Assembly: GCA_024760905.1 (NCBI GenBank)
Contig: CM045738.1
Location: 46,158,297-46,222,296 of the forward strand
Direction: 5' to 3'
Origin: Plotosus lineatus
Taxonomy: Eukaryota; Chordata; Actinopteri; Siluriformes; Plotosidae
DNA length: 64,000 nt
The position numbers and the translations under genes are program-made. This document shows positions 36,766 through 47,962 of this stretch, piece after piece. Under the pieces are notes generated by a model. The model did not search any database. It saw only the letters and a list, made by a program, of their open reading frames with translations, and had not been told where the DNA came from. Each line of letters opens with the position of its first letter. Within the stretch, counting starts at the first letter, position 1.

Positions 36766-36972
36766 ATTGATGATTTTTTTTTTTTTTTGACTGAATTTCT
36801 GTAGAGCATCGCTTTGATATTTTTCATAAAAATTCTCACACTGTCACAACTTTGTCATTACTGATCTTTCTTCAGTTGTGCGACCATGTCACCCAGCTAC
36901 AATTAACATCCTTATAATTTTTTAAAGTTGTGCCAACAAAGGTTTACTCAGGAATTATTCTACACCTTTTAG

Positions 36973-37275
36973 TGGGGCCGGTGATGTAGTGCTTAGGGTG
37001 CTGCACTCATGATCAGGAGGTTGTGTGTTCAAATCCCAATTCGACCCCCACTGTGCTAAGACCCCTGGGCAAGGTCTTCACCACAAGTGTGCCTCTGTTC
37101 ACCCAGGAGTATACATGGGAACCAGTAAAAATCTACTGGGAAGGTAACCTGGGATATACTAGCGTCCCATCCAGGAGGAGTTGTACTTCTAGTTGCTTCA
37201 CACTATGGAAACCAGGGATTAAGCATCATCCTGATGAGCCACTATGGCTCGGGGGTAAAAAGTCCAATGGACTTT
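36973..37275 (+). mobile_element. tRNA-derived SINE, family C
   Basis: Head GGGGCCGGTGATGTAGTGCT, box B GTGTTCAAATCCC, body with TTCACCCAGGAGTATACATG and TACTAGCGTCCCATCCAG, and end CCTGATGAGCCACTATGGCTC. Confidence 0.75.
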
Positions 37276-38334
37276 TACTTTATTCTACAACTTTAAGACG
37301 GCATTAATTACTGTTGGCCTGATCAGTCACATCGGCTACTATTTCACCTTTAATGGACGCAATATGTTTGAGGAGGCACCAGAGACCAAAGGCAACAAAG
37401 CATTTTAAAGGGAAAATACAACCCACATTTGAAGGTCTGAGAACCAGAACCAGAAAGCTGTTTGTGAGAAAAAAATGACAGTGGTGGGTTAGACCACGTT
37501 GGTGCTCAGCCTGACGACTGTCTTAAATTAATATATAAATGCAAGATAGAAAAAATGTATTGAAATGTGTCATTGATTTGATTTTCCCTTTAAAAATGCT
37601 CCAGTAATGCTGTGGGCTACAATATTTACCTCCTCACAACCTCTTCTCTCTTTTCCATCAATATCCCACTCTTCACTCTCATCCTTTATTTTACCTTCAT
37701 CTACCTACTTGGCCATTCAATGTGTTGGAAAAGCCCTTTTCTCCATATCAGAAGCTAAACGTTAGCAAAGCGTATGTTCTATGTCTGATCTTCTTTTATC
37801 TTCTCTACGTATTTTAGCCTCTACGGTATTTGCTGTCCTTTGTTTTCACCCCCAAAAAATAGCAACAAATGAGAAAACGTGACCTTTCCAACACAAATGA
37901 AGTAAATAAAGGATGAAACTTTTGCCCCAGAACCTTGTTTGGTTTCTTCCACATCAGTATTCAGTGTCTGTGCAGCTTATTTACTTGTTTTGAGCCCCAA
38001 AATCTTAATTTTTAGCTAGCGTTAGCCATTCTAACTTTCATTTATGTGTGATCACTAATTGCAAAATATCGTATTTGTGACATCAGAAAATGTTATCGCT
38101 TTAAAGACAGAGCCATGCTAATCAAATGCTAATTGGAAAACTAAACGCTTGACCATAACAGACTGGTTTTTAGTATTTATGCTGGAGATACTCAACGACT
38201 GTGACAAGGGTAACATAACAATGTGGACTTGAAGCAAAGAAGACTGAAGACATGGTATGGTAGATGATATGGTTGAGGATGAGGGAGGTTGGTGAACGTG
38301 CTAATGATGATGACGATGATAGGATCTATGTGGA
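37276..38334 (-). other. TP53INP2 3' UTR and downstream DNA
   Basis: Lies directly 3' of the TP53INP2 stop codon. On the minus strand an AATAAA occurs at 37685-37690, about 650 nt after the stop, which could be a poly(A) signal. Other AT-rich words are possible signals too. No further gene recognised. Confidence 0.4.
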
Positions 38335-38584
38335 TCAGTGGCAGAAGCTGCGCTGGCACGGTTGGTGCAGGAAGGAGTTGCGTGTCTGAGCCACGTGGCG
38401 TGGGATCTGCTGGCGAACGCGGTTTTGGCGTTGCATGCGACCACGACCCAGGTGACGACGTTCCACACGGGCTTTGGCTCTCTGAATACGATTAGCCTGA
38501 GTCACTTTGGCAAGAGGGACGGCCTGACATACTGACCCTCGGACTGGCCGAGTGGGAACAGGGGCCGGGGTGGATTCAGACATC
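38335..38584 (-). CDS. tp53inp2: TP53INP2 last coding exon
   Basis: Encodes residues 188-270 and the stop. The acceptor is a tandem NAGNAG (CTCAG CAG G): use of the upstream AG would start the exon at 38587 and add one Ser. The downstream AG is used here. It contains the basic region and the NSFLHQPCQRSFCH C-terminus corresponding to human SSFIYQPCQRQFNY. Confidence 0.94.
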
Positions 38585-39826
38585 CTGCTGAGAGGTAGAG
38601 TGAGAGAGAGAAACAGACATGTAGAGAGAGAGAGAGAGAGAGTGAGCGAGAGAGAGAGAGAGAGCGAGAGACAGGAACAAAGAGAATATACTGTAATCAG
38701 AAATTGAGGAACATATGACGGGCCGCAAACATTTCCCAGCCATCAACATATTTTGTTCTTTCCAAGCCCATCCAGCCTAGCAGCATTCTTTCTTTCTTTT
38801 ACTTCCTTTCTTTTTTCTTCCTTTCTTGCATTTATTCATCTCTCTTTTGTCCATTCATCTTTCTTTATCTCTGAGCATATCATTAGCTTGCGCATTCTCT
38901 GTCCATGTCTCTTTCTATTGCTCATTTTTCACATTTCTCTTTCTTTCACTTATCTATCATTTCCTGCTGTCATGCAGTCACACCCGCCCCCACCGCATTT
39001 TTCCCCCGGACCACAAGGCGCACTGGACCATAAGACGCAACAGCAACGAACGAACCATCTCCATACACAAGGCGCACCAGATTATAAGGCGCATTAAACG
39101 AAATAAAAGTCAGACAAGTCAAACTTGATTCAACTTCCACAAATAACTCTCACCATTGTTCAGTTATAACAATATAAAACAAGAAACTCACTTTTTCAGT
39201 TCAATCCTCTTCCTCAAATCCTTCAAATTCTTCATCTTCAGTGTCGGAGTTTAACAGTTTCGTGAGTTAGACATAAAGCCCGGATCCCTCTATTATTTTT
39301 TTATTATTTTATTATATTAATATATTTATTATCTATTATTCCCTCGCGCATGGAGTTAGATCAATGGAAATGGAGATGTGTTGATTACAGATTACAGTCA
39401 TTACTGGTAAGGAGCTGTATCAATGTAACTTTAAATTCAAGAAGCTTAATCGGAGGTCTCAGGAGGACACCTGTAGCAGCGCTTTATCCCCGTATTTGGA
39501 CATAAAGCCCGGATCCCTCTAACTTACAACCTGGACACCGATATGTAATGGTTGGAGTTCTTTGGTTAATCCACGGGAATGATGGTAAGCTCGGAATTAG
39601 TTTGCTTCACTTGGGTTTCGATGGTGTCTGTGAGATGGAGTTGTGTGGGCCCATCAACACACAAGGCGCACCGGATTATAAGGCGCACCAGCAGGTTTTT
39701 TGAAGATTAAAGCCTTTTAAGTGCGCCTCATGGTCTCTCTCTTTTTCTCTTGTTGTTCTCTCTCTTTATATCTTACCATTTCTCTCACCTGCTAACATTC
39801 TCCCTCTCTCTGTCTCACTGTCTCTT

Positions 39827-39906
<80 letters not shown>

Positions 39907-42837
39907 CCCCCCCCTCTTATTTGTCTGTGTCTCTTTACATTTTGGAGTTATATTTTTTAGCATTTTCACCTTCACGTAGTGCAAGTCTGTGGCTTAAACT
40001 CTTGTTTGGTAATTTTTGTTGTGAGGTTGGATTTATTTCACTTTATGTTCTTTTATTGACACTGAATTCATACAAAATGTTCCCTAGAGCATCTCACTAT
40101 TATGAGAAATCTATATTGTTATTACAAAAAAAACCATCGGATTATTATGAGAACATATTATTGGACAACACTGAAGCACATTGTTTTTGAGTTGATGCAG
40201 AAGCTCACCTCACACTGTTGGCCATGTTTGTTGTACTCTGCTCCAGATTGGATGAGGACACATAGACAGACATGCTAGGATGCTCGATGAGCAGGTCCTC
40301 CATGGGGCTGGCTTCAGCAGGCACTCCCTCTGCAGTGAAACAGGGTGGAGGAGTGATGAACCAGCTCTCATCCAACCCACGGGGGGCGGAGTCATACGGC
40401 GTGTTCGCTCCACCTGACCCAAATGGGGAGGGAGAATCGAGGGAAAGTGGAGAGCGAAGAGAACGGGACGAGGGAGGACACGCCGTCTGACAGCGACCCG
40501 CTCTAGTCCTGCGCCGTTTGCATGAGAAAGGGGCGGAGTCACCTGTACGAGAGGGGGGAGTGGCTGTATCACATCCAGACTCCACCCTCTGACACTCACT
40601 GTGTAGATGAGACTGTGCTATCAACGGGACTTCCGCCTCGTCCTCACCTAACATGGTACAGTTTCTATCAACTGATGGCGGGTGGGTGAGCAGGCAGGGG
40701 GAAGGATGTATAATAAAAGGTGGAAAGCGGGGTGTAGAGGCAAGGGGAGACAACAGTTAGTAAAGCCATGCAGGGAGGGGTTGCCGTAAAATGCCAACAA
40801 AGACACAGCAGTGGGAAGAACCGAGTCAAAGTGGGGGGAAGAGAAGGTTAAAAAGGGGAGAAAGAAAAGAAAAAAAAAAACCAACATAAGACATCAAAAT
40901 ACTGAGGTTAGTTTTCTCAGTATTTCACAAAATAATATCAGGATCAATGTTCCATTCATTTTCTTCCTTTTCTATCCTTCACTGTTTATGTTCCTGAACC
41001 CGTCCTGCCAGCATTCTTTCTTTCCTTCCAGCTGTTTTCTTTCTTTCTTTCTTTCTGACGCTATATCGTTTATCTCTGTTGTTCTTTCTATCTTAATACA
41101 TTTTCACACACCTGCCTTTAAGTTTTCCTTCTTCTTTCATGTTTCTTCAACTGTTTGCGTATTTTTTCAACCCTTGACGCTTTGCTTTATCCTGTTCTAT
41201 TTTTCATTGTTCGTGTTCCCTAACCCATCGTGCCTTGCAGCGTTCTTTCAGCTCATTCTTTCCATCCTGCGATTCTTCCGTTCTATCCTTCGTGTCATAT
41301 ATAGTAGGCCCTTGACCATTCGTGGTTCAGCACTGGCGCCCCTGCATACTTGCGAATTGGCGACAAACCCGGAAGTAACTGGCACATTATTCAAATTTAG
41401 CCAATGGCTGAGAGATTTTGTTTCTCCTTCCTGCTGATTGGTCGCAGAAGATTTGTACGCCTCTTTTTTACGCCTCATTTTTCTCCTTCGCGCACATGTC
41501 ATTAACATGATTGCTTGAATTGCGAATTGACTTTTTTTTTCCTTGTGTTTTTAATGATTATTTAAGCACTATGATGTCACTCAAACGCCCTGCATCTTCT
41601 CTAGCTTCTGATAAGGAGCCTAAGCGCTTTTTTATTTATTCATAAATATTATCACAGTACAAAATTAAAAAGTTTTTATTAAATCATTACTACATTTGAC
41701 TGCATTATTACTGTATTAATGAGTAAGACTGGCAAGAGAATGTGTTTAGCAAGCAGATTTTAGCGCATGTAATATCATACATAGGGTTTTAAAACCGCGT
41801 CAATAACTCGCAGATTTTCTTGATCCGTGTGAAGAGCCGAAACCGAACCATCACAAAAAACGGGGGCCTACTGGACTACATCATCCTGTCCTGTATTCAA
41901 GTTTTTTCCTTTCCTCTCCCTTTAACTGTTTGTTTTGTCTTTCTTTTCTTGTCTTTTGTCATTTCATCTTCCTTCTTTTCATACACATACAGTAGGCCCC
42001 TGTCCATTCGCAGATCCTTGGTCGCGGCCCCGTATACTCGCGTATTAGCGGCAGCTCCGGAAATAACTGGCACGTGATTCAAATTTAGCCAATGGCTGAG
42101 AGCTTTTGTTTCTCTTTCCTGCTGATTGGTTGCAGATGATGTGTTCACCTCTCTTTTCTCCTTCGCGTACATGTCATCAACGTGATTGTCTGAATTGTGA
42201 AGTACATTTTTTCGTGTGTTTTTAATGATTATTTAAGCGCTATGATGTCACTCAAACACCCTGCATCTTCTCTAGCTCCTGGTAAGGAGCCTAAGTGCTT
42301 TATTTATTCATAAATATTATCACACTACACAATTAAAAAGTTTTTACTTAATCATTACTACATTTTATTGCATTATTACTGTATTAATGAGTAAGACTGG
42401 CGAGAGAATGGGTTTAACAAGCAGATTTTAGGGTATGTATGATCATACATAGGGTTTTAAAACTGCATCAATAATTTGCGGATTTTCAGGATCCGTGGGT
42501 GGGGGCGGAACGCAACCCCCGCGAATAACGGAGGCTTACGGTACCCTACATTTCAGAAATCAAATTCTCCTTTTACCAGATCAGTGCTGGAATAAAAAAG
42601 TACTAAATATTTTTGGACTTTCTAGCATTGAGGTCGTGCTACTGACCGCTAACCAGCCTGGAGTTGGTTCCACAACAAATAATTAATGCACTACAAATAA
42701 TTCTTCTCCTCACCAGGTACGCTGACCAGGAGCCATCCCTCATCATCCACCTCTGTCACGCAGGGCTTGGGTCCTTTGAGCTCGGATGAGACATCCTCCA
42801 CCGCTCCGAACAGCAAGTTGCTAAGTCGCTGGAACAT
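38335..42837 (-). CDS. tp53inp2: Tumor protein p53-inducible nuclear protein 2 (DOR)
   Basis: The exons are 42714-42837, 40209-40647 and 38335-38584: 813 nt, 270 residues plus stop. The product shuttles between nucleus and autophagosomes, binds LC3/GABARAP proteins and promotes autophagosome formation; it also acts as a nuclear-receptor coactivator (known for the vertebrate family). The N-terminus MFQRLSNLLF is the family signature. The LC3-interacting motif is DDEGWLLV (W35-x-x-V38). The second conserved block reads LDESWFITPPPCFTAEG (133-149) and SPMEDLLIEHPSMSVY (155-170). The basic nucleolar/nuclear region is NRIQRAKARVERRHLGRGRM (219-238), followed by QRQNRVRQQ and the C-terminal motif SFLHQPCQR. 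Human TP53INP2 has about 220 residues; the extra length is a Ser/Arg/Pro-rich stretch at about 45-130 in exon 2. Confidence 0.95.
38617..38671. repeat. (GA)n microsatellite
   Basis: GA units with a few TG and CG interruptions, 30-85 nt upstream of the last TP53INP2 exon, on the intron side. Confidence 0.9.
38985..39732. mobile_element. DNA repeat with GGCGCA-rich ends
   Basis: Both ends carry the word ATAAGGCGCA in series (39025, 39083, 39664, 39680), a pattern widespread in vertebrate DNA transposons. An inner word ACATAAAGCCCGGATCCCTC is duplicated at 39270 and 39499. It sits in the last TP53INP2 intron. No transposase; superfamily not assigned. Confidence 0.5.
39795..39912. repeat. (CT)n/(CTGT)n microsatellite
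   Basis: Long pyrimidine tract of CT and CTGT units ending in a C9 run. Confidence 0.9.
40209..40647 (-). CDS. tp53inp2: TP53INP2 coding exon 2
   Basis: A 439-nt exon encoding residues 42-188. It begins EDEAEVPLIAQSH, passes a basic C-K-R-R-R-T-R-A-G-R-C patch and a Ser-rich stretch, then the conserved ESWFITPPPCFTAEG and MEDLLIEHPSMSVY blocks. The acceptor is CCATGTTAG|GTGAGG and the donor TGAG|GTGAGC. Upstream in-frame codons to 40753 are intronic. Phase 1 in, phase 2 out. Confidence 0.94.
41299..41877. mobile_element. Pogo/Tigger-like MITE, copy B
   Basis: Runs from TAGTAGGCCCTTGACCATTC to the inverted end CGGGGGCCTACTGG. Inner words are shared with the copy split at 5.1-7.1 kb and with copy C. 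In the first TP53INP2 coding intron. Confidence 0.72.
41991..42547. mobile_element. Pogo/Tigger-like MITE, copy C
   Basis: Starts CAGTAGGCCCCTGTCCATTC after TA and ends CGAATAACGGAGGCTTACGG followed by TA-like DNA. Same orientation as copy B and only about 115 nt from it. Ends 167 nt from TP53INP2 exon 1. Confidence 0.72.
42714..42837 (-). CDS. tp53inp2: TP53INP2 coding exon 1 (start codon)
   Basis: A 124-nt coding part: MFQRLSNLLFGAVEDVSSEL, then KGPKPCVTEVDDEGWLLVSV and P plus the first base of Gly. It contains the LC3-interacting region (W35, V38, with acidic residues before it). The donor is CCTG|GTGAGA. The ATG at 42837 follows GCAGCC (G at -3). Too short to be found from open-frame length. 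Confidence 0.95.
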
Positions 42838-42876
42838 GGCTGCCTTGGAGGTCAAAGCACAGGTTGTAAAGGTATC
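42838..42876 (-). promoter_or_regulatory. tp53inp2: TP53INP2 5' UTR part of exon with acceptor
   Basis: A good acceptor, CTTTCTTTCAG|GATACC, lies just upstream of the ATG. The start-codon exon is therefore internal and a non-coding first exon must lie further right. Confidence 0.6.
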
Positions 42877-42879
42877 CTG

Positions 42880-44009
42880 AAAGAAAGCTGCCTTGGAAAA
42901 TGTACCGGAAAGGACACCGGGTCTACAGTTGGTAGCGCTGATGGTTCTTCTGTGGCAGGTTGTGAATACAGATCAGCACGGTGTGTTATTGGCGTCTTTT
43001 GCTTGCGAAGCCCTTGTTGGAGGGAGGAACCATGGAAGAGTTGATTAACTCTTGAAGTGCAAATTTATGCTTTTTTTTCGCAAAGGCCTGCAGTGGACAA
43101 AGAAGGAGAAACAGGGAAAGTGTTTTCATGGAGGAATTAAATATTCTCACAAAAATTACACAATATGAATTTCAATTCACAATGACAGAAACCAGCTAAC
43201 ACGCAATGCTGGTTGCAACGTTGCATAAAGGTCATTATCTGAACATTGTGACAACGTTAAACTAGAATATTGAAAGCCAAAATGCCACACACATTCAGAT
43301 CCCCAGTATAGTGCCATCTAGTGTGGGACAAGGACTGTACATATCTGTATTGGGGTTTCCTTTGCACTTAATTATATAGGTACTGAAAACCAAACCACAG
43401 GACACATACACATGGTATTTGAAATTAATTTTACTGTAACATCGTCTGATAATATTTTTGAGACATTTATTGCAATATTATCTCTAACATTTAAAAATGT
43501 TTTTGGGAATCAACAAATAACATTATATGGCAACATTGTATGAATATTGTTAGAACATATATTGTTGGGTATTCCATCTGGCAAAGATTCAGTTAATGGA
43601 GATAGAAGCAGCACTGTGCTCATTTGAATAGCATTATACTAATGAGAAAATGTCACCTGTTAATGTCCCTGACTTTTAACGTCCAGCAGGACCATATGGT
43701 CCTCTTTCAAAAAAATGCTAATAACTACTAGACGTGTGCTGCTGCCATTCAGAACGTGGTCTATACTTGTTGCGGCATCACCTGATGCAACACAGCTTGG
43801 TCCCACGTGCCTCAGTCAGCTATGAGACAACCTTGAGTGCGCAGGATTGTGTTGTTCACGAATATATGAGTGTTATTATGATAATTTTTTTTTAACTGCA
43901 AATAAAGAAATAGACATTTTTGGGGAACTGAAAATCATTTACTTAGCAGAATCTGTTCTGAAAACAACAACAATTATTGATTCTATGATGTGATGGAATG
44001 CAGTTAATA
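42880..44009. other. TP53INP2 5' intron DNA
   Basis: No coding signal. A segment at 43190-43570 has facing words (GCAATGCTGGTTGCAACGTTG ... GTTGGGTATT) that may be a small DNA element, not delimited. Confidence 0.4.
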
Positions 44010-44630
44010 CACTGAACAAAAAAATATATAAACGCACGAGTTAAATTGATCTATAATGAAATAAGCTCATGAATAATGTTGATTTTGGTACCAAATTATT
44101 TGTTCTACTTGTCTGCTGAATTCTGGTTCTCATACCACGTCCCTGTGGGATTATGCGATCACTGAATTGTTCCACCCATGAGTGGCACAATGCAGAACAT
44201 TGAGTTGGTCGCAGGCAATCCTTGCGCCAATAAAAGGCCACCCCGAAATATGCACCTTTGTCACAAGTTACAATGCCACTGATGACACAAGTCACGAGGG
44301 AGCGTGCCATTGGCAGACAGAATGCTGGGATGGCTGTGACACACTCGAGTGCATTATTGCACCATCAGTCGGTTGAGGAGCGATTCAGAGAGACTGCCAG
44401 CATTGTGATTCATCCCCATACCCGACTGGCACGTGTGACCACGCCCACACAGGATGCGTGGCTCACCTCATGTTTCTTTTGGTTCAATTGTTAAGATGAG
44501 AGTAAAAATCATACAGTAATTGTTTTGTTAAAATATTTCTATGTTGCTGAAAAATATTTTGAATATTTTTGAATATATGAATATTTTGAAAATATTTTGG
44601 GAAAAAAATTGTGTTTATTTCTGTTCAGTG
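44010..44630. mobile_element. TIR element with CACTGAACA ends
   Basis: The left end CACTGAACAAAAAAATATAT and the right end, inverted, CACTGAACAGAAATAAACAC match. About 620 nt. The inner part (44140-44480) is less AT-rich but has no intact transposase frame. The end word is common in fish DNA transposons. Confidence 0.65.
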
Positions 44631-45360
44631 TCGTAATACAAAAAAAAACATGTTATTTACTTCCTTTAATAATATATTCATGAATACAGTATGTTTTATT
44701 CTCCTTTCATACCACCACAAGTTAATTCTACCTATTTTATTTATTGTTTATTCATGACCCATGTTTATCTGGGGTTTGGGACGAGACCAGAAAACTTTCC
44801 TGCACAACAGTTTATCTGTTTTGTTTTGGGTTTTTTTTTTGTGTTGCTACAAATTATTAAGAAACTCAAGAACAACAGGAAAACATGTTCTGACTTTCAG
44901 GCTGATCTGGTTTTATGTGCCAACGAAACATTCCGCCTTAAAGGGAATCTCACTGTTTGACTGGTTTGCATTAATAGACATTTTTCTGTTTTGAGTATAA
45001 TTTGAGATAAACAACTGCAGTTCTATCCAAATATTATCCGACTTTTAAGACTTGTTTGTTGCCTCAGATGTGCTTGCTAAGACTTTAAGCATACAAAATG
45101 TTGAATTAACATTAGCATGTTCTTGAAAGGAATTGCTGTTGTCAGCAAGTAATAATTCAGATGCTGAGCAAACAGATCAGGTATTTTCTATATTGTCTGA
45201 AAAGCAAAGCACAAACAAACAAAACAAAACAAACAAAAATTCATTCACTTGGGGAAATCAACCCCAGCCAATCAGGATATGTTATCTCAGACAGTTCAGG
45301 TGCTGGAAAAAAAAATCAAGCAAAAATGACTAAACCTTATAAATAATTTAACAGAAATGC
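44631..45360. other. Unassigned DNA
   Basis: AT-rich, no recognisable gene or repeat ends. Confidence 0.4.
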
Positions 45361-45370
45361 ACACACACAC

Positions 45371-45379
45371 TATATATAT

Positions 45380-45463
<84 letters not shown>

Positions 45464-45586
45464 TGAATTTTCTGAGTAGATTCTTCCGTAGGAGAGTGCT
45501 CAATACTTTTTGGTAGAGCAAATAACAATAAAAATAAAAGGACAGGACAAAGACTTTCTATTGAAACTCCATTTATCACTACAGAT
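45371..45586 (-). mobile_element. Penelope-like fragment, second copy, with (AT)n(AG)n
   Basis: (AT)n at 45371-45446 and (AG)n to 45463, followed by the same unique sequence as 23071-23180 (TTCCGTAGGAGAGTGCTCAA, CTCCATTTATCACTACAGAT). The match ends at 45586, inside the stem III palindrome of the ribozyme, so this copy has only the 3' quarter of the hammerhead. Confidence 0.6.
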
Positions 45587-45619
45587 AATACATGTTATTT
45601 GATCATAAAACAGTACTTG

Positions 45620-46198
45620 TCAAAATAGTGCTTTATGATGCGGGGGTGGGGGGTGGGGGGTGCGATGCCGGGGAACATGCTTTTTTTGGAATTCTGAACG
45701 AGAATTACATGTAATTGCACCTCCACTCCACTAGTTGGCAGTGGCCTTCTCATTGCCGCGCTATGGTGTAGCGGTTTTTCGCATGAGCAAACAGTATGAA
45801 GTGCAGTAAACAAACCCTCAAGAAACAACATGGAAAAATTTCTAACAGGAACGAAGAGAAAGGTGGAGAGAGACGGAGATATTAAGACATAAATAAGTTG
45901 AATAAAGTTTAAATAAGGATGTATTTTTTAATTTCAGGCACATTGCTACACTTTAAATCTTGTCAATTGCAGATTAGAAAAGAATGTTAATGAAGTTTTT
46001 CTTTATTGTAAGTTGAACCATATTTCTTTCTTTTTTGTTTTTAATGTTAAAAAGGTACAATATTATGCAGAGGTGTACTAATAATTTTATAGACAAATAA
46101 TACTATTGATAGTCGCTCACAGGGTGGTGGGGGGCTTGAAATGTTTTTTTCTTCCTGGGGGGGGGGCGCCACAGAAAATAATTGAGAACCACTGCCAT
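45620..46198. mobile_element. hAT-like non-autonomous element
   Basis: The right end GCGCCACAGAAAATAATTGAGAACCACTG is the inverted form of the common hAT terminus CAGTGGTTCTCAA; the left part has the G-rich and GGGGAACATGC words seen in the 20.45-kb element. An AT-rich insert (45830-46120) lies inside. Confidence 0.55.
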
Positions 46199-46199
46199 A

Positions 46200-47094
46200 A
46201 AAGCACCTCCTGATTCAATGTAAATGTTTCTCAAAGCAACACACAAATTCCCGACTCGCCCATTCAAATTTGCATCCCCACACCAGTGCACTGACTCAGA
46301 CTATGTGCCTTATCTCTTAAAGTCATACAGCTGATGAGGTATCAGATTTAATTTAATTTAATCTCAAGACAAATTTGAACTGAGCAGGATGTATTTTAGG
46401 ACTGGAATGTTCAGGGCTTCAAATACACATTTCAAACAGAAAAGAAGACACGGGGTAACACAGAGGGGGTCGAATGCTGCTTTCTGAATAAAATGCGAAC
46501 ACAGACAATACATAGCAGAAATAATACCTTCCACATGAACTCTTAATAATTCTTCACCGAACCCTTAAAGGTTGTTTATAAAGCTCTATGAGAGTGTTTC
46601 TTCCCTGTTCGGAATGGTTTCAGGAAGTTGGAAAACCTGGAACCATCACCAGAACCCTTAAATTGAAACTGGTGCTGATTTGTTGTGGTGTACAAGAATC
46701 AAGTAGTGCTGTCATAGGAAAACAATCAACAGTGAAGTGGTGTGATGAAATGAAGTTAAGTAGCATGCACGTAGGAAGAGACAATCGATTAGTGAATTGC
46801 TTCACTGCTGAACGATATGTGAATTATTACGCGAGGTAAATTCGTGAGCAAACAGGTTTGTCGAAGTTTTGTCAGTTATTGTTGCCTAGGTAACCTTCTC
46901 ACATTTTTTTTTTTGGTTTAAAATCTTTCTGAGTGAGCAGCATCAAGAAATTTCACAGTATAGATCCGTGAGATATTTTATTATACTTATCTTACGTCAT
47001 TTTAGCTATTTTTAGCTCATATTATCATAAATAGCATTACTATCTTTATTATAACGAGGTTAGTGCTGAATACAGACTCTTTTCTAAACCTTCT
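46200..47094. other. Unassigned DNA
   Basis: No gene or delimited repeat recognised. Confidence 0.4.
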
Positions 47095-47407
47095 TTTCCT
47101 TTCGACTGTTCCCTTCAGGGGTCGCCACAGTGAATCATCTACCTCCATCTTTATGGAAGTCAGATTAATGATTCGCATGTTTGATTTGGCATAGGTTTTT
47201 ACGTTGGATGCCGTTCACGACACAACCCTTCAGCAAGGCGTGGAAACACTCCGACAGCGATGCAGCTCCTCTTTACAAGAGTCAGCAATGGTTCTTTTAC
47301 ATGAACCTCCCAACATAGACAGTGGTAACCTTGTGGAGAGTGGGACTCGAACCCCCAACCTTAGGATCAGTGATCCAGCACCCTTTACCACCAGGCCACC
47401 ACTGCCC
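47095..47407 (-). mobile_element. SINE A, RTE-tail type
   Basis: Minus strand: head GGCAGTGGTGGCCTGGTGGT, box B GGTTCGAGTCCC, a shortened centre, then the tail GATGATTCACTGTGGCGACC and GGGAACAGTCGAAAGG. Confidence 0.8.
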
Positions 47408-47606
47408 ACAGACGCTGAGTTAAATATGTATGTAAATATATACTCAAAGGAAATGCAAACTGTTTCAGAATGACCCCAAACACGCTGCAATAATAAGCTG
47501 CTCTTCCGCACAGCTCTATGTAGGCAGAATCATTTAACTGGTGTTTGTTGCTTGGAAGATGTTTTAGGGAACTCGGTATTTTGCAACAACTGAAAATAAT
47601 TGGTAC

Positions 47607-47951
47607 CGTCATTGTTCATTTTCTGTAACCACTTAATACTAATTACGGTCACGGGGAGGCTGGCACCCATCCCAGCCAACTCTGGTTGAGGGCAGAGTAC
47701 ACCCTGCACAGCTTGCCAGGCCATCGCAGGGTGGAAACATGCTGATGGCTATGCAGCTACTCTTGTCGAAAGTCAGCAATGGTTCTTTTAGATGAACCTC
47801 CCACCATAGACAGTGAGAGACATGGCCGGCCTTTGATAACCCAGTCAGCTGCACTGGAGAGACAAGGACAACCCGTGGAGAGGGGGGCTTGAACCACCAA
47901 CCTTGGGATCAGTGATCCAGCACCGACGGCACCAGGCTACCACCGCCCTGT
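47607..47951 (-). mobile_element. SINE A, L2-tail type
   Basis: Minus strand: head GGGCGGTGGTAGCCTGGTGC, box B GGTTCAAGCCCC, body AACTGGGTTATC (in variant form), tail GACCGTAATTAGTATTAAGT and GGTTACAGAAAATGAA. Flanked by ATAATTGGTAC at 47596-47606 and 47952-47962. Confidence 0.8.
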
Positions 47952-47962
47952 ATAATTGGTAC

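Noticed and set aside
38335..38583. A separate small gene in the last TP53INP2 exon
   Set aside because: Its translation matches the C-terminal third of TP53INP2 and the exon phases join it to the upstream exons.
40648..40753. Extension of TP53INP2 exon 2 to an upstream Met (frame start at 40753)
   Set aside because: The acceptor at 40648-40649 restores the frame from coding exon 1 (MFQRL...), and the upstream residues do not resemble the family.
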